Assembly (NCBI GenBank): GCA_010909165.1
Contig: MU008160.1
Location: 1,488,001 to 1,552,000, forward strand
DNA length: 64,000 nucleotides
From: Anthoceros angustus
Lineage: Eukaryota > Streptophyta > Anthocerotopsida > Anthocerotales > Anthocerotaceae
Reading direction: 5' to 3'
Shown: positions 53,887 to 64,000 of the stretch, piece by piece
Position numbering within the stretch: position 1 is the first letter of the stretch
Layout: every line of letters starts with the position of its first letter
The notes under the pieces: model-generated
Databases searched by the model: none
What the model was told of the DNA's origin: nothing
What the model saw: the letters and a program-made list of their open reading frames with translations, nothing else
Position numbers and translations under genes: made by a program

Positions 53887-56331
53887 CTAAGCGGCAGAGT
53901 CCTGGACAGCAGCAGCCTTTCGTGCCAACACACTATCAACCACCTTAGCCATCTTGTCCCATACAATGGGCTTGCTGAGGTAGCCACTGAGACCTGTCTC
54001 CTCCATAGGGCCGCTCTCCGGGGCCAGAGCATCGGCAGAGAGGGCATATATAGGTATAAGGCATGTGGGAGGTTGCAGAGCCCTGATGGCTCTTGTGGCA
54101 CTCAGGCCGTCCAGAACAGGCATTTGCAGATCCATGAGCACCAAGTCATAGGTTTTCTTCTGCACAGCTTCCACAGCCAGCTTCCCATTGCCGACTAGTT
54201 CCACCTCATGCCCGTAGTGGCGCAGAATTTTCCTGATCAGAAGTTGGTTCACTTTGTTGTCCTCGGCAACCAACACATTGATTGAAGTGCAGCTGCTGTC
54301 GGATGGCTGAGTGCCAGCGGAAGCTCCCAAAGGGGGCTTGGGTGTGGGTTTCGGTGCAGGGGTATCTGGGATGGCGGCTAACTTCTCTAGCTCCTCCCCT
54401 GGACGCAGGGGAATAATAAAAGTGACTGTTGTACCACGGTGTTGTTCACTCTCCACTCTGATTGCACCCCCCATCAGCATGAGTAAGCCATAGCATATTT
54501 GCAGCCCGAGTCCTGGGCCTGCAGAATCCCGTCGCAGACTGGCTGCAGGACTCCCGGCAAACAATGTCTGCAGCTGCTCTGCTGAGATACCCACTCCAGT
54601 ATCTGCAACCTTCACCTCCAGCCAGTGGTGTTTCTTCTCCCGTGATCCCGTTGCCCCAAGGTCCTGTAGGTTAGATGCTGATTCTGTCCGACACATACTG
54701 CCGGACCTGCGAAAACTCTTTCGCATAATTGCACCACCTTTTGCTGCCAATTTTGAACTAGAGGCCAGTGCAGCTGCGGGGGTGAGAAGCTCACTCAAGT
54801 TCCAGGAGACAGTTACGAGCCCCTTTGGAGTAAATTTGACAGCGTTGTTCACCAAGTTCATGAGAATCTGTCGGAGACGAACAGGGTCCCCTTGTACCAT
54901 ATTCCGAAAAGTTGCTGGTCCCTGCAACCTCAGCTCGACCGTACCATCACCAAGCTTCTCCTTTTGCAGAGCCATTACCTGCTCCAACAGTTCACCGAGA
55001 GAGAAGTCGATCTCCTCCAGGCAGAGTCTGCCAGCTTCTATCTTGCAAAAATCCAGAATGTTATTCAGGACTTGCATCAAACCATCAGCGGAGTCCTGCA
55101 TGATCTTGACAAGCTCCCGCTGGTGGGAGTCCACCTTGGTTAGACTGAGCAGGTCCAGCATCCCCAGCACACCAGTCATTGGGGTCCGAAGCTCGTGACT
55201 CATCATAGCTAGGAATTGGGACTTGGCTTTGTTTGCAGACAATATAGCTTCCCGTGCATCACGCTCGGCTGTGACATCCTCAAAATACCACTGGCGGCCA
55301 TGAGCAGAATGACTGCTCACAGGATACGAGCCCACCAGCAGCACTCTTCTAGGATTTGTCAGCGTCCACTCCTCCTTGATGTGCAACCCATCGTTCTTGC
55401 CAGCAATTGCATTTATGATTCTTTGAGGATCTGTACGAGTGCCACTATTCTCAGCCAGTTTCTTCATGGCTTCTGCAACCTCTAGAGGTTGAACTTCACC
55501 ATGGGACTGAAGTCCCAGCAGGTCGGCAGCTGCTGGGTTCACCAGGACCTGGACAGTCTCGTCGTCCACAAAAACCACAGCCTGTGGCATCATCTTGAGG
55601 ATCGCGTCAAATCTCCTACCCAGATTCTCGTACCTTCTTGCGTTTATCCTATTTGACAACAAGTTCGGTAGAGACACCAGCGAATCACGGAAAATAGCTT
55701 CCACCGTCGGTGGAATTCTCTGGGCATCCCGCCACAAAGCATAGAAGATCCCCAAGAACCCATCCAGATAGAACCGACTGGCAAGGACTGCCTGAGGCCT
55801 CCCTCCAAGGCTCCTCTCAAACTGTGCTGGCACGTCCAACTCATCAGTAACAAACATGAGGTTTCCAGTGGTGCTCGTCAAGAAGCTGTTGGTCGAAATC
55901 TCAAAAACATCTGGAACCTCAAACCCTCGAGGTACATGCAGCAGATGTTCCAAAAGAGGCTCGCTGCTCTGCATGACTCCTACTCCGACGACATCTGCCT
56001 TGGATGCTGTTGCCACAATCTGCAGAACTGAATATGGCAGGTGAACAGAGACTGCTCCAGGGGACTGGGGGGGAGAGTCCCAGTGCAACTCTGCCCTCAC
56101 TGCCCTGCTGCTACTTTGTTCATCCTGTTGCAAGTCTTCCGGAGCTCCAGCTGCCACAGCATTAAAGAACAGGTCCGCCCCAAACTCTTCATCCCCGCTA
56201 CAAGAGCTCTCGGAGGAAAAATCCTCCCCCCAAGCAAACCAGGGTTGGGTGGCTCCCCATGGAACTGTGATCCCGGCCCCTTCCTCAAAGTCACCTGCCA
56301 GTAACCCCTGTCCATACGCAAGGAGTGACAT
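53887..56331 (-). CDS. Soluble hybrid histidine kinase (GAF-like, PAS, HisKA, HATPase, REC)
   Basis: The ATG at 56331 gives 814 residues without an intron. A GAF-like sensor lies at about 90-235 and a PAS-like domain at about 240-360. HisKA has the phospho-acceptor His379 in MMSHELRTPMTG. The HATPase has an N-box (QILMNLVNNAVKF), a G1 box (VADTGVGIS) and a G2 box (GPGLGLQICYG). A receiver domain from about 685 has the acceptor Asp734 in LMDLQMPVLDG. All catalytic residues are present. There is no transmembrane segment and no CHASE or ethylene-binding domain, so it is not a cytokinin or ethylene receptor. Such soluble PAS/GAF hybrid kinases are typical of charophytes, bryophytes and lycophytes and were largely lost in seed plants (family knowledge). 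Its signal is unknown. Output through an HPt protein is expected. Confidence 0.93.
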   Translation of the reverse strand: MSLLAYGQGLLAGDFEEGAGITVPWGATQPWFAWGEDFSSESSCSGDEEFGADLFFNAVAAGAPEDLQQDEQSSSRAVRAELHWDSPPQSPGAVSVHLPYSVLQIVATASKADVVGVGVMQSSEPLLEHLLHVPRGFEVPDVFEISTNSFLTSTTGNLMFVTDELDVPAQFERSLGGRPQAVLASRFYLDGFLGIFYALWRDAQRIPPTVEAIFRDSLVSLPNLLSNRINARRYENLGRRFDAILKMMPQAVVFVDDETVQVLVNPAAADLLGLQSHGEVQPLEVAEAMKKLAENSGTRTDPQRIINAIAGKNDGLHIKEEWTLTNPRRVLLVGSYPVSSHSAHGRQWYFEDVTAERDAREAILSANKAKSQFLAMMSHELRTPMTGVLGMLDLLSLTKVDSHQRELVKIMQDSADGLMQVLNNILDFCKIEAGRLCLEEIDFSLGELLEQVMALQKEKLGDGTVELRLQGPATFRNMVQGDPVRLRQILMNLVNNAVKFTPKGLVTVSWNLSELLTPAAALASSSKLAAKGGAIMRKSFRRSGSMCRTESASNLQDLGATGSREKKHHWLEVKVADTGVGISAEQLQTLFAGSPAASLRRDSAGPGLGLQICYGLLMLMGGAIRVESEQHRGTTVTFIIPLRPGEELEKLAAIPDTPAPKPTPKPPLGASAGTQPSDSSCTSINVLVAEDNKVNQLLIRKILRHYGHEVELVGNGKLAVEAVQKKTYDLVLMDLQMPVLDGLSATRAIRALQPPTCLIPIYALSADALAPESGPMEETGLSGYLSKPIVWDKMAKVVDSVLARKAAAVQDSAA

Positions 56332-57371
56332 TCTTCTGAGCTATGCTCAAGCCCACGAGCTTCACCACTCAAACTCCCTCCTCTACAGCGAACCCTTCTT
56401 TGCAGCGAGTTGGGTGCCAGACAAAGCAGGAGAACTTCCCACCCACTAACATGAAGGTGACAAGTGTTTGCAACTCTCTCTGCACTGCGCATGCTGCTCC
56501 AATGTGATTCCCGACGTGAGTCCGCAAACTCAGGTTTCCCACTCTCCACCCATCCCATCCAAGGGCACTGAAGTTTGCCCACAGAAACGACCAACCTCCC
56601 ACGGAACCACACTGAATGACTCTGGTCTACTGAACAACAAACCTTCAACTTTCAGCGCCCGTGGCCTAATTGAAGAGCTGGGTCCTTGATGAGCCGAATA
56701 GTCACGGTGACAAAAGGTCATCTGGTGACCTCGCGTCAGACTCTGACGCAATGTTCCTCCAGAAATACAGAGACCGAATTTACTAGCACCTGCAACGACT
56801 CGGGAGAGGCAGTCCTGCGAGCTCATCAATGCTTTCAAGATTTCCAACAACTTAGCCACTGTAGGAGGCCACAGAGAAGGCGAGCACAAACGTAACCTAT
56901 AATTTTATCCGTCGGAAGTGGAAATCCTTCGACAATCTATCCAGTGAGACCTTTCCAGACGCAGCAAGGGAGACTCAGTCACATCTAAAAATAGTTATCG
57001 ACTCACCGAGCAGGACTCTCCATCCTACAACCGGCAACAGATCCACGCCAGCGTCCTCTCTGCTGACAGGCGACCCGATTCAGGGTACTGTACTCAGGCC
57101 GCTGCTCCTCGAAACAAGTGGCAATATTCCTCGCACGGACCAGGTGTGGGGTAACGATGGTTTCATTGGCGATGGACGGCAGGAAATTGTGGCTCGGTAT
57201 GTAGTCCGCGTTGCCCTAAAACGCATGCCAAAGCTTGCGAAGCCGAAGTCACACTCTCGCAGGTGCCTGCGAGCCGCCACGGCCAGAGTCCAGAATCTAA
57301 ACAGCAAAATATCAGGCCTTGCTCCTCAGACAAGGATCCTGGTTCAGCAAGAAAGAGAGAAGCAGAAGGAG
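56332..57371. other. Long 5' region of the hybrid kinase gene
   Basis: 1040 bases without a supported gene. The minus-strand frame 56648-56097 overlaps the kinase ORF in another frame and carries no motif. It probably holds the kinase promoter and 5' leader, perhaps with a leader intron. Confidence 0.55.
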
Positions 57372-57917
57372 CTAAGCGGCTGCAAGCAGTGGTTCGGCTT
57401 CCGAAACTAACTCCTGAGCTGCCTTGAGCTCTTCCGTTTCCGCGTTGGCTTCATCTTTCAGAGCTTCAGTCTGCAGATCAGGCAACGAGCACGCACCTTC
57501 AGCGATTTTTATTCTGCGTGGCAAAAGCAAGATCCGGTCCCAATCCGTTTGCTGACTTACAATAGCAGATTGAATGTTGTTCAAAGCCATTTCCAGCCTT
57601 TTCTTGACGTCTGGAATCATCATCTTCGACTCCGACAGTACGTTCTCCTGCAAAACAAAGGCTTTCTGTCATCATAACTGCTCCTCACCCGTTGTGAACT
57701 TCCGGCAACTGGACAGGCTCCGGTGTGGCAGACCACGGCCATGGCGCAAGCAAAGGTACCCTACCTGTTGTTTGATATCGTGAGCATCGGCATTGGCTTC
57801 TCGCATAGCGTCCATCTTCGCCGTCTCCCGCTCCACCTCCTTCTCATAAGAGTAGAACTCCTTCACTATCCGACGGCCAACGCCAGTCTTGATCTTGAGG
57901 TTCTTCAGCGTAGCCAT
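57372..57917 (-). CDS. TBCA: Tubulin-folding cofactor A
   Basis: Three exons: 57917-57765, 57647-57561 and 57470-57372, with introns of 117 and 90 bp and GT-AG borders. Together they encode 112 residues, the family's normal length. Exon 1 begins MATLKNLKIKTGVGRRIVKE and continues SYEKEVERE; exon 2 has SKMMIPDVKKRLE; both are hallmarks of the three-helix TBCA fold (Arabidopsis KIESEL). It binds beta-tubulin released during folding, in the cytosol. The 90 bp second intron is in frame without a stop, so a retained form is translatable but would break the third helix. HCF136 lies 331 bp upstream on the same strand. Confidence 0.93.
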
Positions 57918-58248
57918 GGCTTGTCCTGTCTTCCTAGTCAGTTCACATCCACACACTAATCAGTTCAACCGCCAAACCGGAAGGCACTTCCTACAAGAGC
58001 GTCGTCTTGACTGCAATGGTATGTCAGGAGGATCGTAACCTACCGCTTTCCTTCCTTCCGCGATGTTTGGCAATTCGCAGACGACGCGCACACGGCGCAG
58101 AGAAGGGACAGGGGTCAGGCAATGCAGCGAATCCCTCGCGCGGGAAGGCTTCTGTATTTATTTTCGAAAGACGACTCGAAGTCTCGTTCACAAGTACATA
58201 GGCATTCTCACATTCATCTGAGCCTACCTATGTACTTCACTTCCCCGT
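57918..58248. other. Short intergenic region, TBCA promoter and HCF136 3' end
   Basis: 331 bases between two same-strand genes. No motif or gene is recognised. Confidence 0.6.
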
Positions 58249-60213
58249 CTAGTAACGGTATTCATAACCGTATTCGTAATCGTAATAATCGTATTGCGAC
58301 CCTTTGCGCTCCTCGCTCTCCCTAATCATGTCTCTCAGGGACTGGATGTCCATGTACTGAAACCTCCTCTTGTAAATCAAATGACGAAATAACAAACCAC
58401 CTTCGCCCATGAGGAAGCCCCTTCCATCGATGAACCTGCAGAAAACGGTAGAATGGAAGAAGTTATTGATATAGTGCGGGCAAGTAAGAAAGGACAGGGT
58501 ACGAAGGGTTCCTCTAGCGAAGCATGTGCCTGCAGGAGACAGACCTAAGACCAGATAGGTTTGCTGAGAAGTTATCCTGGAGAAGATCTCGTATCCAAGT
58601 GTTTCCACCATCCAGCGTTCTTAAGAGGAGACCGCCAGACCCAACAGCCCACGCCTCGTACTGCATAGGTCACAACAGGGACAATTAGTGATGCTGGGCA
58701 CGAGGTGGAATTGGAGGTAAACGGAGAGGAACCTGACCAACCTGAGTTCGGAAACCAATGTCCCTGATCCCGAGTCCCTTGATAGAAAAGCTGGACTCCC
58801 GGAAGGAATCAAGCTCCTGACCAAAACATGCAAATGGGTCATGTCTGTTGTACTACTTGCGACTACTCTACATCTAGGTGAATAGAAACCCGCATACCTC
58901 AGGACCATTGGTCAGATAAAGACCACCATCCTGGTTCACAAGCCAAAGACTACCGTCTGTCCGCCAGCCCACGTTGTAAATGCTGGATGAGCGCCAATCT
59001 CCGTGTGTTTGCCACCGTGCCTGGACAGTCGTGCCACATCACAATGGAAACATCAGGACCCAAGCCGAAAAAGAGAGTGCTCATGCTTCAAGCTTTGTGA
59101 GGACCAAGGTCGGGGCTTTCACCACTTCTGGAGTCCATATCAAGAAGGAGTTGCCTTGAGAACTGACTGCAACGTATTCCCCATAAAATGATCTCTCGGC
59201 TTTCGAGAGCTCAACGTTGCTGGGCAACTTAGAATTGCCTGACGCACCCTGCAAAGCTATGGACTTCCAGCTGATGCCACCATCCGATGTAACATAGACA
59301 GCACCTTCATCTGTCACAATTTCCGCACGGTCTTGTCCAAAGGCCTTGATAGTCAGCTGCCACGTAACCCCAAGGTGAGAAGAACCCAGGAAATCCCTTG
59401 GATCCAAGCCTCAGACACCAGCAAGGAAAAGCTTTCCTCTGCATACAGCACTTGCTTTGGAGGCTCACAGGAGTTTTGGAGAGCTTGAAGCCGAGAGGCA
59501 CGCGTCTCCAGTTACTCCCACCATCGTTCGTGTGCAGCACAATAGCAGGGCTTCCGATGATCCAGCCTTGACGGTCAGAGAAGCTGATTTTGGTGAAGGA
59601 GTGCTGGGCGGAGGCTGCTTCGACCCCGTCCGGAACAGAGCACCGACTCCAAGACCTGCCTCCGTCCGTGGTCTCCAGCAGAGTCTGTTTTGTCCCAACA
59701 AGGAAGCCTCAAATGGTTGAGGTCAACAGACATCGCAGAGGGTCTCAGACACAAGACGAACCCAAAATTCTTAACGCACTCCATTGTTTGCTAAAATCAG
59801 CGGGCAGCAAGCCAAGCAAGCAAGAGCTCAGGTATATGCTTACCATGGTCCCAATCCCCTTGCACGAACGCCACGTCCAGTAGCTCCACCCCGGGGTCCA
59901 CAGGGAGCACCACCTGCTCCCACTCCGAGAAGACCTTGCTGGTTTCCGCCCTCTCCGCCCCCGCCGCCGTCTGCAGCTGCAGAGCTCCGAATGCGAGGGC
60001 CAGCTGGGGCCCCGCCAGCAGCAGCTGCCGCCGGCTCACCTGCATCTTCTTCTCCTCCTCATGGGCGATGGCAGCCCGGATGCAGGCCCGGCTGCGCGGC
60101 ACGCGCTGCCGCCGCAGCAGCAGCAAGCCCTGTGAACAACCCTTGGAAGAAGACGCAATGGCCGCAGCCTTGGGCAGCACGGACACAGCCTGCTGCAGCT
60201 CGACGGCAGCCAT
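58249..60213 (-). CDS. HCF136: PSII stability/assembly factor HCF136 (Ycf48-like), chloroplastic
   Basis: Seven exons on the minus strand: 60213-59844, 59707-59469, 59356-59126, 59020-58898, 58816-58742, 58660-58545 and 58435-58249. All borders are GT-AG with consistent phases, encoding 446 residues. Residues 1-55 are a stroma-type transit peptide. A twin-arginine lumen signal follows (SRRQLLLAG, Arg61-62). The rest is a seven-bladed propeller with TLLETTDGGRSWSR, GWIIGSPAIVLHTNDGGSNW, EIVTDEGAVYVTSDGG, VGWRTDGSLWLVNQDGGLY and WAVGSGGLLLRTLDGG. In the thylakoid lumen HCF136 binds precursor D1 and is needed for PSII reaction-centre assembly. Odd: the protein runs about 40 residues past the usual end, closing in a Tyr/Asp/Glu tail (YDYYDYEYGYEYRY). 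The exon model is by eye and the last exon could be spliced otherwise. Confidence 0.92.
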
Positions 60214-60626
60214 CACCAAAAGCTTGGAGTCACCTGTGTCAGTTTACGTGACAGAATGGGAAAAAAGCAATTGGGCAAGTTGGTGGTATTACTTGTGCCT
60301 ATCCGAAGGGGGGATGCGACAATATGATATGATTCTGCAGACTCGGATCGTGGAAGTTCCGGAAACATGATTTTATACTTACCAGACAGCTCAGGGTGCA
60401 AGCCAGCAGATCTCGTGTGACAGACGAGGAACAAAGTCTAGACGAGAGAGAAGAATATGTGATCCGAGGCAGAAGAAAGGACACTGCAATGGGAAAGATG
60501 AAGATGCGAGAGAAAGAGGAAGCTTGATTTCAGAAATGTACAAGAAACGTCCACAAAAGCCCATATTTTTTTGGCGTTCACCAGATGTCCAAAACGAGAA
60601 GGGCAAGGCAAAAAATCTACAGCACC
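60214..60626. other. Intergenic region between PI4K gamma and HCF136
   Basis: 413 bases holding the PI4K 3' UTR and HCF136 promoter. No gene is seen. Confidence 0.6.
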
Positions 60627-62627
60627 TCAGAACTGACATGAAGTACCTAGCCTCTGCATACGGCCCACATTGTCACCCTTTCTTTTGTCGAAGGCATCCT
60701 GCAGGAGGACCTGGAAGTAGTCCATGAAGAGGGACCACTCCCGGTCAGACAGCTCCGAGATGACAAGTGGGGCAGCACATAATCCTGGAGTCATGTTGAT
60801 CTTCTCAGTGACTTCGGATGAGGAAACGCCCCTCAAGCCAATGGCCCTCTTCAGCTCAAAGTTGTGGTGCTTGCGGGGGTTGTTGTTGAGGCTGGCACTG
60901 CGAGAAGTCTTGCATCTCGCCATGGCGGCCATGGCACTGCTGGTGCAGGATGCGGGACCTGCAAAGTCATACCTCATGCCACCTGCCAGATCGTCACCTT
61001 CCAAGGGGTGCATCTCCTGCAGCATCAATAAGGTGTTGAATCCCATCCGGCCAGACCCCACAGGAGACGGGGACAGCGGGGAGAAGCACACAGGAGGAAT
61101 GTGAAGCCCGGGAGAGCGGAACAGCTGCCCATCTATTGGGACATCGTCCTCCTCCTCCATATCAAACTGCGTCTGGTCCGTGACCGACTCGGCGTCCGGA
61201 GTGGATGGGCAGTCCCCATCCCCTTCGGAATTTTCAGCCTTCAAGAACAAATCAACCTCGATCTTGGCCAGCGTGCAGACAGTCTCCAACTCACTCGCCT
61301 CCTCGTCCACCCCGCACAGCTCCCTGCTCATCATCCCTCCGATATCCGCTAGACACAGCCCTGCTGCAGCAGCCATCTGCAAGAAGGTGGTGCACAGAAC
61401 CAGCATCCTCAAACAAGCCTCCCGCAGCATGGGAAGCTCTCTCCGCAGCATCTCCGCATCCTTGTTGGCATCCAGCTTGCTAATATACTCCAGCTCCTCC
61501 TCAGAAAAGGGGAAGGAAGCCTGGGGCCAATGCAACCACTCGAAATACGGATCCTCCAAATTCTCAGGCAGACACATGCCATGATCAATCGGAATCAGCT
61601 CCACAGCATCATCAACCCGAAGCCCGGATCTCCCCCAGTTCCCCATATCCCTCCTCACCAGAATATTGCCAGAATGGCGATCAGTATTGAAAATCCTGAC
61701 ATCCAGTATCCCAATCCGGTGCACCGCCGAGACAGGAAACCGAGAACTCCCGTGGTCACTGGCATCAAAATCATGCTGCACAAACTGCTGAAAGGACCCG
61801 ATCTTGGCCACCGCAACCTTCTTCCTATTGGGACTCTCGTTCACCCCGTTGTCGCTATTCACATTGAAAATCCGATGCGTCGCCTTCACCAGCGCCGTGG
61901 CCGGGACGTTGGCGAAGTGCTGGTGATCCAGCAAATACGCAGCCACCTCCCGCACCCCGGTCTCCCCGACGCGGATGGATCTCTTCAGCCCGGGCTGCCC
62001 CAGCGTCTTCCCGACAAATCCCTTGGGGTTGTTGGGAGCGAAAGGCTCCTCGTCAGTCGGCTTCACGATCGCGATGCTCTCCCCTCGCCGGTTCCGGAAG
62101 TAGTAAGCCCCTCCCAAGCCTCCCGCCGCGGGCACGGGCTCCACGCCGTTCTCGATGGCCTTGGCCGACTCCCGCAGCAGCCTCTTGATCTTGCTGCAGG
62201 CGCTGAGCCCGGCGCAGATCTCGAACGGCCGGCTCCCTTCCCGCGCCCTTCCCAGATCCAGCGACGGCGAGAGGCAGGGAGTGGACGAGCTCCGGTGCAG
62301 CCCCCGCGTGAGCAGCAGCGGCGCATTGTGCCGCACCTCGCTCAGATCCTTGTCCAGCACCACATCCCCCGACACCAGCGCGCTCTGATCCGTCGGCACG
62401 CACAGCGCCGCCTGCACCTTCTTCTTCACCGACTGCACCTTGTCAGCTCGGTCCAGCTCGATCCCTAACACGTTCCCCGTGTCCGTCTGTACAAAGATCC
62501 GCCTCCTCCCGATGGCCCGGCTGTAGTGCGGCCTGAACCCTCCCCCCCCGTCCGCTCCTCCATGCACTCCATCCGGCACTGCCACCGGCGCCTGCACCTG
62601 CACCGGGCTCTGCACATTCGAAGGCAT
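60627..62627 (-). CDS. Phosphatidylinositol 4-kinase gamma-like protein with ubiquitin-like domain
   Basis: The first reliable ATG is at 62627 (666 residues, no intron); an open frame upstream has only non-ATG starts and low-complexity sequence. Residues 43-110 form one ubiquitin-like domain (RRRIFVQTDTGNVLGIEL). The PI3/PI4-kinase-type domain spans about 165-470, with Lys189 (IAIVKPTDEEP), the catalytic loop RIFNTDRHSGNIL (311-323) and the metal-binding IDHG (347-350). This is the plant PI4K gamma family, members of which phosphorylate proteins and often lack clear lipid kinase activity (family knowledge). A Ser/Asp-rich tail follows, with SPGLHIPPVCFSPLSPSP. Most plant members have one or two Ubl domains; this one has one. 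Confidence 0.93.
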   Translation of the reverse strand: MPSNVQSPVQVQAPVAVPDGVHGGADGGGGFRPHYSRAIGRRRIFVQTDTGNVLGIELDRADKVQSVKKKVQAALCVPTDQSALVSGDVVLDKDLSEVRHNAPLLLTRGLHRSSSTPCLSPSLDLGRAREGSRPFEICAGLSACSKIKRLLRESAKAIENGVEPVPAAGGLGGAYYFRNRRGESIAIVKPTDEEPFAPNNPKGFVGKTLGQPGLKRSIRVGETGVREVAAYLLDHQHFANVPATALVKATHRIFNVNSDNGVNESPNRKKVAVAKIGSFQQFVQHDFDASDHGSSRFPVSAVHRIGILDVRIFNTDRHSGNILVRRDMGNWGRSGLRVDDAVELIPIDHGMCLPENLEDPYFEWLHWPQASFPFSEEELEYISKLDANKDAEMLRRELPMLREACLRMLVLCTTFLQMAAAAGLCLADIGGMMSRELCGVDEEASELETVCTLAKIEVDLFLKAENSEGDGDCPSTPDAESVTDQTQFDMEEEDDVPIDGQLFRSPGLHIPPVCFSPLSPSPVGSGRMGFNTLLMLQEMHPLEGDDLAGGMRYDFAGPASCTSSAMAAMARCKTSRSASLNNNPRKHHNFELKRAIGLRGVSSSEVTEKINMTPGLCAAPLVISELSDREWSLFMDYFQVLLQDAFDKRKGDNVGRMQRLGTSCQF

Positions 62628-63310
62628 GCCGTCCTCCCTTCCTCCTCCTCCTCCTCCTCCTCTCCTTCCTCTCCAACCTAACCCCTTCCACTTCCGCTCC
62701 TTCCTCTCCCTCTCCCGTCCTCTTCCACCTCCCTCCTCCCTTCCCCAGGCCCCGGACTCGAGATCGCAGCCGCAGCCGCACCCGCGTCCTGCTCCTCCAG
62801 GGGCCCTGGCTGGCCCTGCGGCCAGACGCCAACCCACAATCACATCTCCCCGCGCTCTCCGTCAGGGCAGCCATGCCGATCTTGCTGCCGGCCCTAGCCC
62901 GATCTTGCGCCACACCGCCGCCCGCCCGCCCGCCGCTCCCAGATCAAGCTTCTTCCCGGCAATGCCAGCCTCCACGATCCGATCCCTTCCCCTCCCCTCC
63001 CTTCCCGCCTCCTCCGCCCCTTCTCCTCCTCTTTGTCCGCCTTCTCCGCCACTCCGCTCCCGCTCCTTGCCCCCGCTGCACGCAATGTGGGAAAGCCTAG
63101 CAGAGCGCTCGGCGCGGCACCGAGTCCAGCTTCATCTGGCGGCCATAGCCGCGATCGGAAGGCAGCCGGGCCGGGCAGCGCCGAGCAGAGGCGAGGGCGA
63201 GGGCAGACGAGGGCGAGCCAGACGAGCCGAGCCGAGCCGAGACGAGACGAGCCGAGTCGAGACGAGACGAGACGAGCGAGGCGCGCTCTCTAGAACCTGG
63301 CGGGGGCAGC
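62628..63310 (-). promoter_or_regulatory. GC- and CT-rich leader/promoter of the PI4K gamma gene
   Basis: 62630-62745 is cct/ctc repeat-rich on the plus strand (GA-rich in the transcript), as in many plant 5' leaders. 63195-63292 is a pentanucleotide microsatellite (gagcc/gacga units). The region up to ~63300 is far more GC-rich than its flanks. Confidence 0.6.
63195..63292. repeat. Pentanucleotide microsatellite (gacga/gagcc)
   Basis: Imperfect 5 bp units such as gccga and gacga repeat about 19 times, upstream of the PI4K gamma gene. Confidence 0.9.
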
Positions 63311-64000
63311 CCTAGCGCTCTCACAACCCGGCTCTCTCGTCCTAATGCCAGCAACACTTGTTGCTCCCTCTTCCGCACCACCAGCCTCATGCCAATGCCA
63401 TTTTCGTGGATGCCAATGCCCGATTGCGATGCACTAGCATGTCATGTCCCGGAATCGAGATCCATCTCTCTACAGTTTATGTGTTTATGTAGGGTAATAG
63501 GCTTCCTACATGCAGTAATGTATGGCATAGTAGGATACCCCGTTTGCCGCGTTAACGTAACCTGCACTCCCGGTCACTCTTCCACTTCTTCCCTCTCCCA
63601 TCGTCGCAATTTCCAGCGTTCTTCTCCTGGTTCTAGTTTCTCCGTCGATCGTACCTGGTGGCTTCTTGCTGGAATTCTTCCTTCGTTCGTTGATCTACGT
63701 AGAATAAGAAGAAGAAAAAGTCTGTTAAAATTGTCCGATGAATGAAAGCTCTACAAGAAAACATAAAAGCACAAAGAAAAAGATAGAGGGAGAATTTTGG
63801 GAAAAAAGAGCTTCAAGAGAACTTCATGTTCCACCGGTTAACATGCGACTACGTGTATTGGAGTGGGACTATAGCTTACTGGAGGGAGGAGAGATGGGGT
63901 CAGCCCATCCACCAAAAGGACATCACAAGAGAACCCAAGGGTCATATATGAATCAATCATGTTTATTTTTTTGATAAGGGAGCAGGTGCTTGGCTACTGG
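63311..64000. other. No recognised gene
   Basis: Mixed composition becoming AT-rich after 63700. The frames at 63389-63745 and 63738-63974 show no motif. Confidence 0.6.

Noticed and set aside
56097-56648. 183-codon minus-strand frame upstream of the hybrid kinase
   Set aside because: It overlaps the kinase start in another frame and has no domain; more likely 5' leader.
59784-60251. 155-codon Pro/Ala-rich plus-strand frame
   Set aside because: It is antisense to HCF136 exon 1 and its low complexity comes from the transit-peptide sequence.
61530-62468. 312-codon plus-strand frame rich in Arg, His and Pro
   Set aside because: It is antisense to the PI4K gamma gene, whose minus-strand frame has clear domains; this frame is a GC-content shadow.
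60627-62843. Longer PI4K gamma start at 62843
   Set aside because: That start is GTG and the added residues are low-complexity Gly/Arg/Glu; the ATG at 62627 is the first credible start.

Overview
The window is nuclear DNA of a green plant. Five genes at the right end are plant genes with short spliceosomal introns (81-136 bp) and little space between them: a chloroplast PSII assembly factor with a transit peptide and twin-arginine signal, a plant-type ubiquitin-like-domain PI4K gamma, tubulin cofactor A, a soluble hybrid histidine kinase and a secreted TolB-type propeller. The short introns, the compact spacing and the presence of an RPW8-like gene suggest a non-seed land plant. A Selaginella-like lycophyte is my best guess and a bryophyte is possible; the species cannot be fixed from the sequence alone.

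Layout. (1) 1-4989: a large TPR-CHAT protease-like gene (minus strand, running off the left edge, reading frame open throughout) lies head-to-head, across 477 bp, with a gene for an RPW8/HeLo-like four-helix protein (plus strand). (2) 4648-44316: three copies of one ~13 kb unit in alternating orientation (A plus, B minus, C plus). Each unit runs from the 3' part of the RPW8-like gene, through decayed retroelements (a LINE-type reverse transcriptase, LTR-like direct repeats, gag-like pieces on both strands, a second reverse transcriptase), to the promoter and first ~110 codons of a CHAT gene. A and B meet tail-to-tail at a near-perfect palindrome centred at 17874.5. B and C meet at a microhomology junction at ~30681. 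(3) 43968-48077: copy C runs into a full-length TPR-CHAT gene with both catalytic residues (His1126, Cys1209) and one short in-frame intron near its 3' end. (4) 48078-50982: gene-poor DNA with three tandem duplications and a tRNA-derived SINE-like element. (5) 50983-62627: five housekeeping or signalling genes, all on the minus strand. (6) 62628-64000: GC-rich leader of the PI4K gene, then nothing recognisable.

The most interesting reading is a candidate two-gene plant defence cassette. A caspase-like CHAT protease with TPR sensor repeats is paired through a shared promoter with a small protein resembling the RPW8/HeLo membrane-damaging domain. W-box and TGACG motifs lie in the promoters, and the locus has been expanded and rearranged by inverted duplication and gene-conversion-like mosaicism. 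CHAT proteases are known activators of cell-death effectors in bacteria; a plant pairing of this kind is, to my knowledge, undescribed. The functional link is inference. The gene structures and their adjacency are seen in the sequence.
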